DNA of 56,808 bases from a virus. The translations under genes and the position numbers were made by a program. The notes beneath the pieces are model-generated. The model saw nothing but the letters and a program-made list of their open reading frames with translations. It did no database searches and had not been told where the DNA came from. The stretch is taken from the IMG/VR virus record IMGVR_UViG_3300023175_000044, positions 1 to 56,808 of that record; one strand, given 5' to 3'. How positions within the stretch are numbered: position 1 is the first letter of the stretch; each line of letters begins with the position of its first letter. Below, piece after piece: positions 1-6,832 of this stretch.

Positions 1-561
1 GTTTAATCTTTTTTCATCTGGTTCTTCTGGTTTCCATTTAGATATATTTAAATCAGAAACCGCCCAATTATTTTCAGTCCAATTTTGACTTTCTTCAGCC
101 CAATATAAAGATAGTAAACGATTCATAGCATTACGTCTATATATGAAAATATTGCTATAATGATAATCATTTGCTTTTTGTATAATTAATTGACATAGTG
201 TATCAGGGGTATATTCATTTATAATTCTAAATGAAGGCCGATGCCAAAGAATCATAGCAACAGCGCGTGACAATTTTTGATAATCTTTATCTTTTTCGTA
301 TTGCTCATAAACGTTTCTAAAAACGCCATGAACAGGATCAAAGATAGTATCACTCATGTCATCTCTATTGATAGTATATCCTGCTTTTTCTACTGCATCA
401 AATAAGTCATTCCATATAGTAAGCTTATGATGTTCAACTGTCATCCATTCAAAAAATCTGCCACCGCCAGTTCTTTGATTACACCACACTATCATTGCTC
501 TATATAGTCTAACATACTCATCGACTACACGTGGTCCATACTGAATTTCTTTTTCACTCAT
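1..561 (-). CDS. Partial unknown protein, N-terminal 187 residues
   Basis: An open frame starts at an ATG at 561-559 and runs without a stop to the window edge, so the C-terminus is missing. It begins MSEKEIQYGPRVVDEYVRL and is rich in aromatic and charged residues (several Trp, Tyr and Arg), with no signal peptide or membrane segment. It begins 11 bases after the stop of the tube-like gene at 572, so both are probably read from the late promoter at 1095-1102. In related marine T4-like phages the region after gp23 often carries gp3 and then uvsY and uvsW, but I do not see a family signature that identifies this protein as any of them. Function unknown; the frame itself is convincing because of its spacing, strand and length. 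Confidence 0.75.
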   Translation of the reverse strand, partial: MSEKEIQYGPRVVDEYVRLYRAMIVWCNQRTGGGRFFEWMTVEHHKLTIWNDLFDAVEKAGYTINRDDMSDTIFDPVHGVFRNVYEQYEKDKDYQKLSRAVAMILWHRPSFRIINEYTPDTLCQLIIQKANDYHYSNIFIYRRNAMNRLLSLYWAEESQNWTENNWAVSDLNISKWKPEEPDEKRLN

Positions 562-571
562 GTTATATCTC

Positions 572-1072
572 TTAGTTTATTTCAAAATGTGTTGTTCTAA
601 ATGTTATTGGAAAGGTTAAGGGAGTTGGTTCTGTTAATGTAGATTGGAAAGAAATTGTACCAATTGAAACTGGTACACAATCTATATATTTAATTCTTCT
701 AACTACATTATTATGACTAGACATTACTAACAATGTAATGTCGGCTTCAGGTACAAATGTAGAGTCCGGATCTCTAGAACTTGGTGTTTCATAATTTGAT
801 TGCACTGATTGTATGAGCCAATTATACATTTCTACGTATGAACTCATGTCTTCATCAACTAACACATCCATTGATAATTCATCAGTTGTTAACGTATCTC
901 CTGTTAGAGATATTGAAGAAACTCTAGGAATTGGCATAGTTACGGGATTAACTGAAGCACCAGGATGGTTTACATTCTGGACAAAATATGTTAAATTGCC
1001 ATAATTTCGATCAATTGAAATCTGAAATTGTGTAGCTTGTAATAAATTTATATTTTTAGTTATTTCGGCCAT
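572..1072 (-). CDS. Tail-tube-like virion protein (gp19/gp54-like fold)
   Basis: A 166-residue protein with the layout of the T4 tube family. An N-terminal strand region is followed by a Pro-rich stretch (PGASVNPVTMPIP), the pattern GDTLTTDELSMDVLVDEDM then an aromatic helix (YVEMYNWLI), and a C-terminal beta block ending FPITFRTTHFEIN. The same order of blocks occurs in gp19 at 6287 (GDRTFEPWTVTI, then ERWMNAI), so the two look like distant paralogues. Candidates are a tube-initiator or baseplate-tube junction protein (gp54/gp48 class) or another tube-related structural protein; the sequence does not separate these. It has its own late promoter (TATAAATA at 1102-1095) and a ribosome site GAGGTG before ATG 1072. 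Confidence 0.7.
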   Translation of the reverse strand: MAEITKNINLLQATQFQISIDRNYGNLTYFVQNVNHPGASVNPVTMPIPRVSSISLTGDTLTTDELSMDVLVDEDMSSYVEMYNWLIQSVQSNYETPSSRDPDSTFVPEADITLLVMSSHNNVVRRIKYIDCVPVSIGTISFQSTLTEPTPLTFPITFRTTHFEIN

Positions 1073-1094
1073 GAATCACCTCGCTATTCTGTTT

Positions 1095-1102
1095 TATTTA
1101 TA
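1095..1102 (-). promoter_or_regulatory. T4-type late promoter TATAAATA
   Basis: Exact minus-strand TATAAATA, 22 bases upstream of the ATG at 1072 and directly downstream of the gp23 terminator. The spacer contains GAGGTGATTC as ribosome site. In T4 this box alone is recognised by the gp55 sigma-like factor with the sliding clamp gp45. Confidence 0.85.
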
Positions 1103-1105
1103 CAG

Positions 1106-1130
1106 AAAAAAAGGGGCCAAATTTGGCCCC
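1106..1130 (-). terminator. Rho-independent terminator after gp23
   Basis: The perfect palindrome GGGGCCAAATTTGGCCCC at 1113-1130 is followed on the minus strand by seven T residues (1112-1106). It starts 32 bases beyond the gp23 stop codon and is the clearest intrinsic terminator in the window. Confidence 0.92.
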
Positions 1131-1161
1131 AAAAGTTTTGTTATTATTATTTTTATTATTC

Positions 1162-2493
1162 CTACGTAGTCAAGATATTGTCGACACGGAAGATTCTGTA
1201 GTATTGGTTTGATTTCGCTGCTGCTAGACCATCTGATGGTGTTGCACCTACGAATGGGTTTGAAACCATGCCGTAACGAGTTTTGAAACCAATTTTTGGT
1301 TGGAAGGTTTCTTCCCCAACAGCACGTACCATTGTTAGTGGAACGTATGGGCAGTAGAATACGCCTGCGTCATATGGGTTAGTACCTTTGTATCCAACTG
1401 TGATATAATCAACAGTTGCATATGGGTCGATGTATACACGAGTACGACCGTTAAGAACACCAGCAAATGTGTTGCCTGTGTCGTCAACATTCAAGTTTGT
1501 AGATAGCGCTGGTGCGTAATCCAACATACCTGTTGCAGACAATGCAGAAGCAACATCAGAAGAAGTGATGATAAAGTTACCACGACCTCTACGAGTTTCT
1601 TTTGCGATTGTGTTTGCTTCACGCTCTAGTTGAACGATCAAGCCTTTGAACTTCTCAACTGACCAACGGCCATCTGCATCTGTAGAAAGATCGAAGATAC
1701 CATTGATTGCAGTGTTAGCAGTACCTGCACCAGTTTTAGCTTGGCTGTTGATTGTACGAATTACTTCGCGGTTGATTTCAGCCAAGATCTCAGTTGACAG
1801 AATGTTTGCTAATTCTGTCTCAGCATCCAACCCGTGGATTGCTTTAAGATCTTGAGCAAGCTCTAGGCTGTACTCTGCTTTCAACGCACGTGACTTCGCA
1901 GTCACAGTTGCTTTTTCAATGGTGAAACCCATTTCGTTGAAAGAAGATGCTGGACCGGCACCAGATGAACCAAGTCCTTCAGCGTCTGCTGTATCCATAC
2001 CGCCACCAAAGCTTGGACCAGTTCTATCATTATCGATAGAAGAGTCAGAGTTTGAGTCGGTTAGACCAGATAGACCAGAACCATCAGCACCGTGTGTAGC
2101 AGAAGAATCACCAGAGAATTTAGTGTCTGCTTCGTTAAATAGTGCTTCAGTATTTGAAGTATCACCGCCATCGTAGCGTGACTTCATTGCGAAGATCAAG
2201 CCAGTTGGGCCAGTCATTGGCTGAACACCACATACATCGTATGCCATCATGTTTGGCATTGCACGACGTACAAGTGAGATTAGAATTGGATTCCAGTTAG
2301 CAGCGGAAGTAGTGTTATTTCCTGGAACTGCTTCTGCAATCAGACCTTCTTCGCGAAGTGCTTTTTCTTGGTTCTCAAGAACCATTGCAGTCACCGCGCG
2401 ACGATGGGCGTCTTTGATGTTTCCAGCAGATTCCTCGTTAAGAACAGGAGCCCACTTTTCCATCATTGCTTGGTATTGGATATTATTTTCCAT
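1162..2493 (-). CDS. gp23: Major capsid protein gp23
   Basis: A 443-residue protein with the conserved T4-like capsid block RRAMPNMMAYDVCGVQPM at about residues 76-93, followed by TGPTGLIFAMKSRY. It forms the hexameric shell of the prohead and is somewhat shorter than T4 gp23 (521). A likely maturation site for the gp21 protease is LIAE-A, cutting after Glu54, because T4 gp23 is cut at an equivalent (F/L)AE-A site; this would remove 54 residues. A variable Ser/Gly/Asp-rich loop lies at about 130-180. The gene follows gp22 by 11 bases, has an AAGGGA ribosome site, and ends before a strong terminator, as expected for a highly expressed last gene of the head operon. Confidence 0.98.
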   Translation of the reverse strand: MENNIQYQAMMEKWAPVLNEESAGNIKDAHRRAVTAMVLENQEKALREEGLIAEAVPGNNTTSAANWNPILISLVRRAMPNMMAYDVCGVQPMTGPTGLIFAMKSRYDGGDTSNTEALFNEADTKFSGDSSATHGADGSGLSGLTDSNSDSSIDNDRTGPSFGGGMDTADAEGLGSSGAGPASSFNEMGFTIEKATVTAKSRALKAEYSLELAQDLKAIHGLDAETELANILSTEILAEINREVIRTINSQAKTGAGTANTAINGIFDLSTDADGRWSVEKFKGLIVQLEREANTIAKETRRGRGNFIITSSDVASALSATGMLDYAPALSTNLNVDDTGNTFAGVLNGRTRVYIDPYATVDYITVGYKGTNPYDAGVFYCPYVPLTMVRAVGEETFQPKIGFKTRYGMVSNPFVGATPSDGLAAAKSNQYYRIFRVDNILTT

Positions 2494-2504
2494 TTGTATT
2501 TCCC

Positions 2505-3479
2505 TTATTTATGAGTTCTTTTGAGAGCTGAGACATACTGGCTCATTGCTTCTGATACTTCTTCAACAGTACCTTCATCGTCCTCAACTTCTTCAGTCAT
2601 AGACTCAGAGGTTTTGTTTTCAGATTTGAAATATGACTCTTTTAATGTTGCAACTTTTTCAGCAAATTTCTCTGCTGATTCAAATTCAACACCTTCAGCC
2701 AAATCTTCAAGCTTAGCAGCTTGAGTATCTGCAAGTTCTTTGGAAGCTTCGCGGAGAATATCTTTACGCTGAAGAGCTTCTAAGGCTTCTTTCAACGCAA
2801 TAGATGTTTCGATCTCTTTGTTAAGTGCTTCTTCTAGTTCTTCTGCATGCTCAGATAGGTCGTCAACTAGGTCAACTTTTTCGTCTGGTACATCAATGTG
2901 AGATTCTACAAACAAGTCTTTCAACTGGCTCATAAAGTTCTCAGCAATTTCTGCACGTAGACCGTTTTGGATTGCAAGTTTATTATCTTCCATCCATTGT
3001 TCAACTACGTAGTTCAAATAGCCATCTACTTTTTCAACCATTTCTTCTTTTTCGGTTTTTAAAGCTTCTGACAATTGTTCTTCGTACTGCTCTTCCAAGC
3101 GATTTACTTCAGCGGCAACTTTAGAATTAATTGCTGCTTCGAAAATTAGAGCTGCTTTATCTTTGAAACCCTCAGATAGAGTTGCTTCTTCAGAAATAAG
3201 TGCACTTAAATCATCAGAAAAATCGTAATCTTCTTTTGGTTGTGCACCAGCATCTCTTACGCTTGCTGTGTGTTTATCAGGATCACCTGGAGTATGTTTA
3301 TCTGCTTTTTCAGAATTGGACTTATCACCTTTACGCTTTTTAGCAGTACCGGTTTTAGATCCAGCCGCATCCACAGAAGCTACACTCTGGCTTTCCGCAT
3401 TTTTAGGATCGTGAGCTTCATCAACGATTTCCTCGTTTTCATTGAGCTCAAGATCATGCTCTTCGATTTGATCAGTCAT
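2505..3479 (-). CDS. gp22: Prohead scaffold protein gp22
   Basis: A 324-residue, strongly charged, helical protein placed between protease gp21 and capsid gp23, as in T4. The N-terminal 90 residues are acidic and low in complexity, with Lys, Asp and Ser runs. From about 100 to 280 it is predicted coiled coil (EEQYEEQLSEALKTEKEE, EELEEALNKEIET), and the C-terminus ends SEAMSQYVSALKR. gp22 forms the inner core on which gp23 assembles and is later digested by gp21. It contains several L/I-x-E tripeptides of the type gp21 cuts. Ribosome site AAGGAG lies before ATG 3479. T4 gp22 is 269 residues, so this one carries an extended N-terminal region. Confidence 0.95.
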   Translation of the reverse strand: MTDQIEEHDLELNENEEIVDEAHDPKNAESQSVASVDAAGSKTGTAKKRKGDKSNSEKADKHTPGDPDKHTASVRDAGAQPKEDYDFSDDLSALISEEATLSEGFKDKAALIFEAAINSKVAAEVNRLEEQYEEQLSEALKTEKEEMVEKVDGYLNYVVEQWMEDNKLAIQNGLRAEIAENFMSQLKDLFVESHIDVPDEKVDLVDDLSEHAEELEEALNKEIETSIALKEALEALQRKDILREASKELADTQAAKLEDLAEGVEFESAEKFAEKVATLKESYFKSENKTSESMTEEVEDDEGTVEEVSEAMSQYVSALKRTHK

Positions 3480-3489
3480 GCTTGACTCC

Positions 3490-4146
3490 TTATTTATTTT
3501 TCAGTAACGAGAGGAAATTTTTGAACTCACGAACTTGTGTCTCATAAGAGTAAGTACGCGGAGCTTGTTTAATTTCAGTCTCCATTCTTTCAATTTCTTG
3601 TGCTTGAATAATTCCATTATTCCAAACCCATTCAACACCTTCCATAATCCCATTAACAAATGCATCAGGTGCAGATGGATCTTGAACGATGTCAACAGTG
3701 TTAAGCATAAAATCATCCTTAACATACATTGCATTGTTCCTTTGCTCAAGACTTCCCATACCACGAGTTGAAACGCCCAGTTGTACACCACCCTCTAATA
3801 AACCTTTTACGATATTACCCATCGGTGTGTCTAATATAAGCGCTTTGCCCATCACATTATTACCATCCCAATCAAGTTCTGTAATGCGATGAGAAACTTT
3901 ATCTAAGTTTACTGTTGGACCATCTGGATGGTTTAATTCACCAACAGCTCTCTTAGTATTAACTTGTTCCGTAACGTATTTGTCAACGGCTGATTCCATA
4001 ACAGCCTTTGGATATACTCTACCGTTACGATTTTTACCTTCAGCTTGTGCAAATATACCTTCAATAGTATATGATTTACTACCGTCACCTTTTGCTTCAG
4101 TAACGTATCCAATTTCTTGATCAATATATTCTGCAATAAGCTTCAT
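3490..4146 (-). CDS. gp21: Prohead core protease gp21
   Basis: A 218-residue T4-type prohead serine protease. Visible family motifs are GKNRNGRVYPKAVME at about 37-51, the His motif ELNHPDGP with His73, the Ser motif LGVSTRGMGS with Ser126, and DIVQDPSAPDAFV at about 152-164. The length matches T4 gp21 (212). It cleaves gp22, gp23, gp67 and gp68 during head maturation and then itself. It starts 4 bases after the stop of the gp68-like gene, with an AAGGTT-type ribosome site. The N-terminal 20 residues (MKLIAEYIDQEIGYV) match the usual start of the family, which supports the start at 4146. Confidence 0.96.
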   Translation of the reverse strand: MKLIAEYIDQEIGYVTEAKGDGSKSYTIEGIFAQAEGKNRNGRVYPKAVMESAVDKYVTEQVNTKRAVGELNHPDGPTVNLDKVSHRITELDWDGNNVMGKALILDTPMGNIVKGLLEGGVQLGVSTRGMGSLEQRNNAMYVKDDFMLNTVDIVQDPSAPDAFVNGIMEGVEWVWNNGIIQAQEIERMETEIKQAPRTYSYETQVREFKNFLSLLKNK

Positions 4147-4150
4147 TGTT

Positions 4151-4339
4151 TTAACCTTTATATTGTTTAATAAATGTTGTAGCCATTTTCTTAGCTTCTT
4201 TTTCAGATGAGTATGTATCTAACATGTCACCATCTACATATGCTACAAATTTATTACCTTTCTTTTGAATCTTGACAGAAACTCTATCAATCTTCTTATT
4301 AAATATGACTTGCTCTCGAAAATCACTAAACTTCTTCAT
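4151..4339 (-). CDS. Small prohead core protein, gp68-like
   Basis: A 62-residue basic protein beginning MKKFSDFREQVIFNK and ending ATTFIKQYKG, with the central motif FVAYVDGDMLDTYSSEKEA. It lies between gp67 and gp21, where marine T4-like phages carry gp68, and overlaps the end of gp67 by 14 bases. A longer frame from 4567 exists, but its first 76 codons are an Met/Lys-rich shadow of the acidic gp67 gene, so I place the start at the ATG 4339-4337. The GAGG before that ATG is unusually close, which suggests translational coupling to gp67. The gp68 assignment rests on position and size; the sequence resemblance is weak. Confidence 0.6.
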   Translation of the reverse strand: MKKFSDFREQVIFNKKIDRVSVKIQKKGNKFVAYVDGDMLDTYSSEKEAKKMATTFIKQYKG

Positions 4340-4658
4340 CCTCGAATTCGTCTTCTGCTTCAAGATGTTCACCTTCTTCTTCGACATCTTCAATATTGTC
4401 GTCGTCTTCGGCGTAGTCGGCGTCATCTTCCCATTCCTCTTCATCTTCGATAGCTTCATCAGCAATTGCTTCAATTTCTTCATCACTGACATCATCGTCT
4501 TCTGGCTCAACATCATTAAATACTTGCGCTGCCACGTTGATTTTTTCAGCGTCCAAAGCAGTATCAATTTTTTGACCCATTAGTTCATTGAATATACCAT
4601 TGGCTTGGGCATAATCTTTTTGAACCATAGCATCAATAAAATTATTCATATCTTCCAT
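4326..4658 (-). CDS. gp67: Prohead core protein gp67
   Basis: A 110-residue protein with a short helical N-terminus (MEDMNNFIDAMVQKDYAQAN) followed by an extremely acidic Asp/Glu-rich tail from residue 50 onward (VEPEDDDVSDEE, then EDDADYAEDDD). This is the layout of T4 gp67 (PIP): a short N-terminal domain, a phrase like INVAAQVFNDVEPED, then polyacidic sequence. It lies between portal gp20 and protease gp21 as in T4. gp67 is a prohead core component that gp21 processes to internal peptides. The gene has an exact late promoter 21 bases upstream and the ribosome site AGGAG. Confidence 0.88.
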   Translation of the reverse strand: MEDMNNFIDAMVQKDYAQANGIFNELMGQKIDTALDAEKINVAAQVFNDVEPEDDDVSDEEIEAIADEAIEDEEEWEDDADYAEDDDNIEDVEEEGEHLEAEDEFEDEEV

Positions 4659-4679
4659 TATTATCTCCTATTTATCAAT

Positions 4680-4687
4680 TATTTATA
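4680..4687 (-). promoter_or_regulatory. T4-type late promoter TATAAATA
   Basis: Exact TATAAATA on the minus strand in the gap between gp20 and gp67, 21 bases before ATG 4658, with AGGAG in the leader. It probably drives gp67, the gp68-like gene, gp21, gp22 and gp23 up to the terminator at 1106-1130. Confidence 0.85.
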
Positions 4688-4715
4688 TAAAAATAGTTTT
4701 CTAACTATTAGAATA

Positions 4716-6218
4716 TTAATTTTCTTCAGGCGGTTCCATATCAGGTTCCGCTTTGATTTGCTTATCCATTTCAGTAATGTCTTCATCACTAAAATGTAAA
4801 ATATTTTTCATTACATAATCTCTGGAGAAATACATACCAACATATTGAGATATTTGATCTAAACTTGTTAAGCGTTCTCTCATAATCTCTGTATCTTTTA
4901 ATTCTGAGAAATGATTATCTAAAGCAAAATCTACTTTAATATCATATTTCCAAGAGTTCCAATCTTCTTCAGTAATGATGTTTTTTAACAAGAGATTTTT
5001 ACGTAACATATCTAAAAATAAACCAGAGAATCTACGACGTAATCTGTCAATAAATTTCTGAAATTTTATTTCATCTCTTGAAATTTCAGTAGCCCGACCA
5101 AGATTAAAACCTGATTCTTGTTCTAATCTATTTACTGGAACATTTAAAGCACGATATACACGTTTTTGGAAATAGATAATATCTTCTATTTGGCCTAAGT
5201 TTTCACCGCCTGGGAGAGTAGAAATTTCAGTGCCTCTACCACCTTCTTTCCGTGGTAGCCAAAAATCTTCAAGCATAGACATATGCTTACGATCATCTTT
5301 TATTGCTCCAGAATTTGCATCATAGACAAGCTTGTTACGATACTTTGCCATGATGTTTTGCATATACTCCTCAGCTTTACCCTTAGGCAAATTACCAACA
5401 TCAATATAGAATATTCTACGTTCTGGAGCACGTGCTAAACGATAGATGACCAATGAGTCTTCCATCATTCTTAATTGATTTACTGGTTTCACAGCTTTAT
5501 GTAAATGTGAAACAACCTTTTTTCTAGTTTCATCTAAAACACCTGATGTAATATAACTAATAGCATCAGAAGAAATTTTAACACCAGTGTTCATTTTCCC
5601 TGGTTTTTCTTGATAAATGTAGTATTCATCTACCTTTTCAATTATCTTAGCACCAGTCTTTGGATCTTGTTTTGATTTAACTTCTTTAACTTTTCTTATT
5701 TTTGTAGCATCAATATATCTTGCTTCTTGAATACCAAGCTTAGGGTTTGCATCATCAATAATTAAATGATGATATAGCCTGCCATCAGTATACCATCTAC
5801 GGAAAATATCATGACCATTATTTGAAAAATCTAGCAAATTTAAAACGTTTTTAAATTCATCACTTATAGTTTTCTTTACAGTCTCTTTCATTTCAACATC
5901 ATCTAAATTAATTTCTATGGTTTGATCTAAGCCACCAGCAATAATTGACTCGTTTACAATATCCTCAATAGCCATATCTACTTCAGGGTGCATTGAAACC
6001 CCTCTGTATTTCATAATTAATTGAACATTGTCTTTAGCTTGATCACCATTAATATCTACATATTGACCATAATGGCCAGCTGCACCTGAAGTGACATATC
6101 CAGAACCATCCTCGTCTTGAGGTGGAACAATAGAAACTCTTTTCTTTTCTTCCTTTTCAACTTTAGGAGATCTTCTAATCTCAAATCCGAAAAGTTTTAC
6201 ACTATTTGGTTCTGCCAT
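4716..6218 (-). CDS. gp20: Portal protein gp20
   Basis: A 500-residue T4-type portal protein, close to T4 gp20 (524). Conserved stretches include YRGVSMHPEVDMAIEDIVNE at about 70-89, DGRLYHHLIIDD at about 146, MRMMEDSLVIYRLARAPERRIFYID-like sequence near 250-275, and ALNVPVNRLEQE near 360. It forms the dodecameric ring at the head vertex through which gp17 pumps DNA. The N-terminus is basic and the C-terminus acidic. It is followed by gp67 after 57 bases and preceded by gp19 and a hairpin. No TATAAATA lies directly in front of it, so it is probably transcribed with gp18 and gp19. Confidence 0.97.
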   Translation of the reverse strand: MAEPNSVKLFGFEIRRSPKVEKEEKKRVSIVPPQDEDGSGYVTSGAAGHYGQYVDINGDQAKDNVQLIMKYRGVSMHPEVDMAIEDIVNESIIAGGLDQTIEINLDDVEMKETVKKTISDEFKNVLNLLDFSNNGHDIFRRWYTDGRLYHHLIIDDANPKLGIQEARYIDATKIRKVKEVKSKQDPKTGAKIIEKVDEYYIYQEKPGKMNTGVKISSDAISYITSGVLDETRKKVVSHLHKAVKPVNQLRMMEDSLVIYRLARAPERRIFYIDVGNLPKGKAEEYMQNIMAKYRNKLVYDANSGAIKDDRKHMSMLEDFWLPRKEGGRGTEISTLPGGENLGQIEDIIYFQKRVYRALNVPVNRLEQESGFNLGRATEISRDEIKFQKFIDRLRRRFSGLFLDMLRKNLLLKNIITEEDWNSWKYDIKVDFALDNHFSELKDTEIMRERLTSLDQISQYVGMYFSRDYVMKNILHFSDEDITEMDKQIKAEPDMEPPEEN

Positions 6219-6242
6219 ATTTTTATCCTAATTACAGTTACA

Positions 6243-6263
6243 GAGAGGGGTGTAACCCCTCTC
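6243..6263. other. Stable hairpin between gp19 and gp20
   Basis: GAGAGGGG and CCCCTCTC form a perfect 8-bp stem around a 5-base loop, between the gp19 stop (6287) and the gp20 start (6218). On the minus strand it is followed by TGTAACTG and not a T run, so it is not a classic terminator. It may attenuate gp20 or protect the gp18-gp19 message end. Confidence 0.7.
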
Positions 6264-6286
6264 CGCTTTATTTTATCTATACAACC

Positions 6287-6820
6287 TTAACTAGTAGTAT
6301 TTGACTCCCAGTACTGCATTTGGAACTCAACAGTGAACTCTTCAATTGTGTCGTTCGTATCATATGCTAAATCAATAGCGCTTACATTAGTTGGGAAAGC
6401 ACTTTTAATTACATATGATTTTAGTTTAACACCATCTTTATCCAATTGATCTACAAAAAGATCAGTTTGATAATCAGCTGGATTTGTTAAACCTGTGTTG
6501 GCTGCATGTTCATTAATTGCATTCATCCAACGTTCCATTGAGTTTCTTACAGTAAAATCAGTGTCATTAATAATTGTTACTGTCCAAGGTTCAAAGGTTC
6601 TGTCTCCTGCGATTTGTAACTGTCTACCACGGAATCCAACAGGAATTGATGACATCGTTGATGCCGGTAATTGCGCTGCTTTTGCCATAAATGCAGTTTT
6701 TACTACATCACCTTGAGCATTAACTGCTGGCGGAAATGTAATAATACATTGAAACAGATTAGGGCGTGCACCGCCACCTTTAAGTTGAGATTTGAAATCT
6801 TCGATTCTAAGAATTGCCAT
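6287..6820 (-). CDS. gp19: Tail tube protein gp19
   Basis: A 177-residue T4-type tail tube subunit (T4: 163). Family features are PASTMSSIPVGFRGRQLQIA at about 52-71, then GDRTFEPWTVTIINDTDF, the helix RNSMERWMNAINEH, and the C-terminal strands SYVIKSAFPTNVSAIDLAY. Stacked hexamers of this protein form the inner tube that DNA passes through. It starts 12 bases after gp18 with ribosome site GGGAG, so sheath and tube are co-expressed. A second tube-like protein lies at 572-1072. Confidence 0.96.
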   Translation of the reverse strand: MAILRIEDFKSQLKGGGARPNLFQCIITFPPAVNAQGDVVKTAFMAKAAQLPASTMSSIPVGFRGRQLQIAGDRTFEPWTVTIINDTDFTVRNSMERWMNAINEHAANTGLTNPADYQTDLFVDQLDKDGVKLKSYVIKSAFPTNVSAIDLAYDTNDTIEEFTVEFQMQYWESNTTS

Positions 6821-6832
6821 TTTCTAATCTCC

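Noticed and set aside
2506-2513. CATAAATA as a late promoter for gp23
   Set aside because: It is the last codons of gp22 plus stop and lies so close to the gp23 ATG that a transcript would lack most of the ribosome site. Transcription from upstream is more likely.
1646-2524. Plus-strand open frames across gp23 and gp22
   Set aside because: They lie opposite highly conserved capsid genes, have no ribosome site or promoter pattern, and read as antisense shadows.
3491-3498. AATAAATA as a late promoter for gp22
   Set aside because: Same problem: AGGAG follows directly, so the transcript would start in or after it.
4340-4567. The first 76 codons of a longer frame (start at 4567) before the gp68-like gene
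   Set aside because: They are a Met/Lys-rich out-of-frame shadow of the acidic gp67 gene; the natural start is at 4339.
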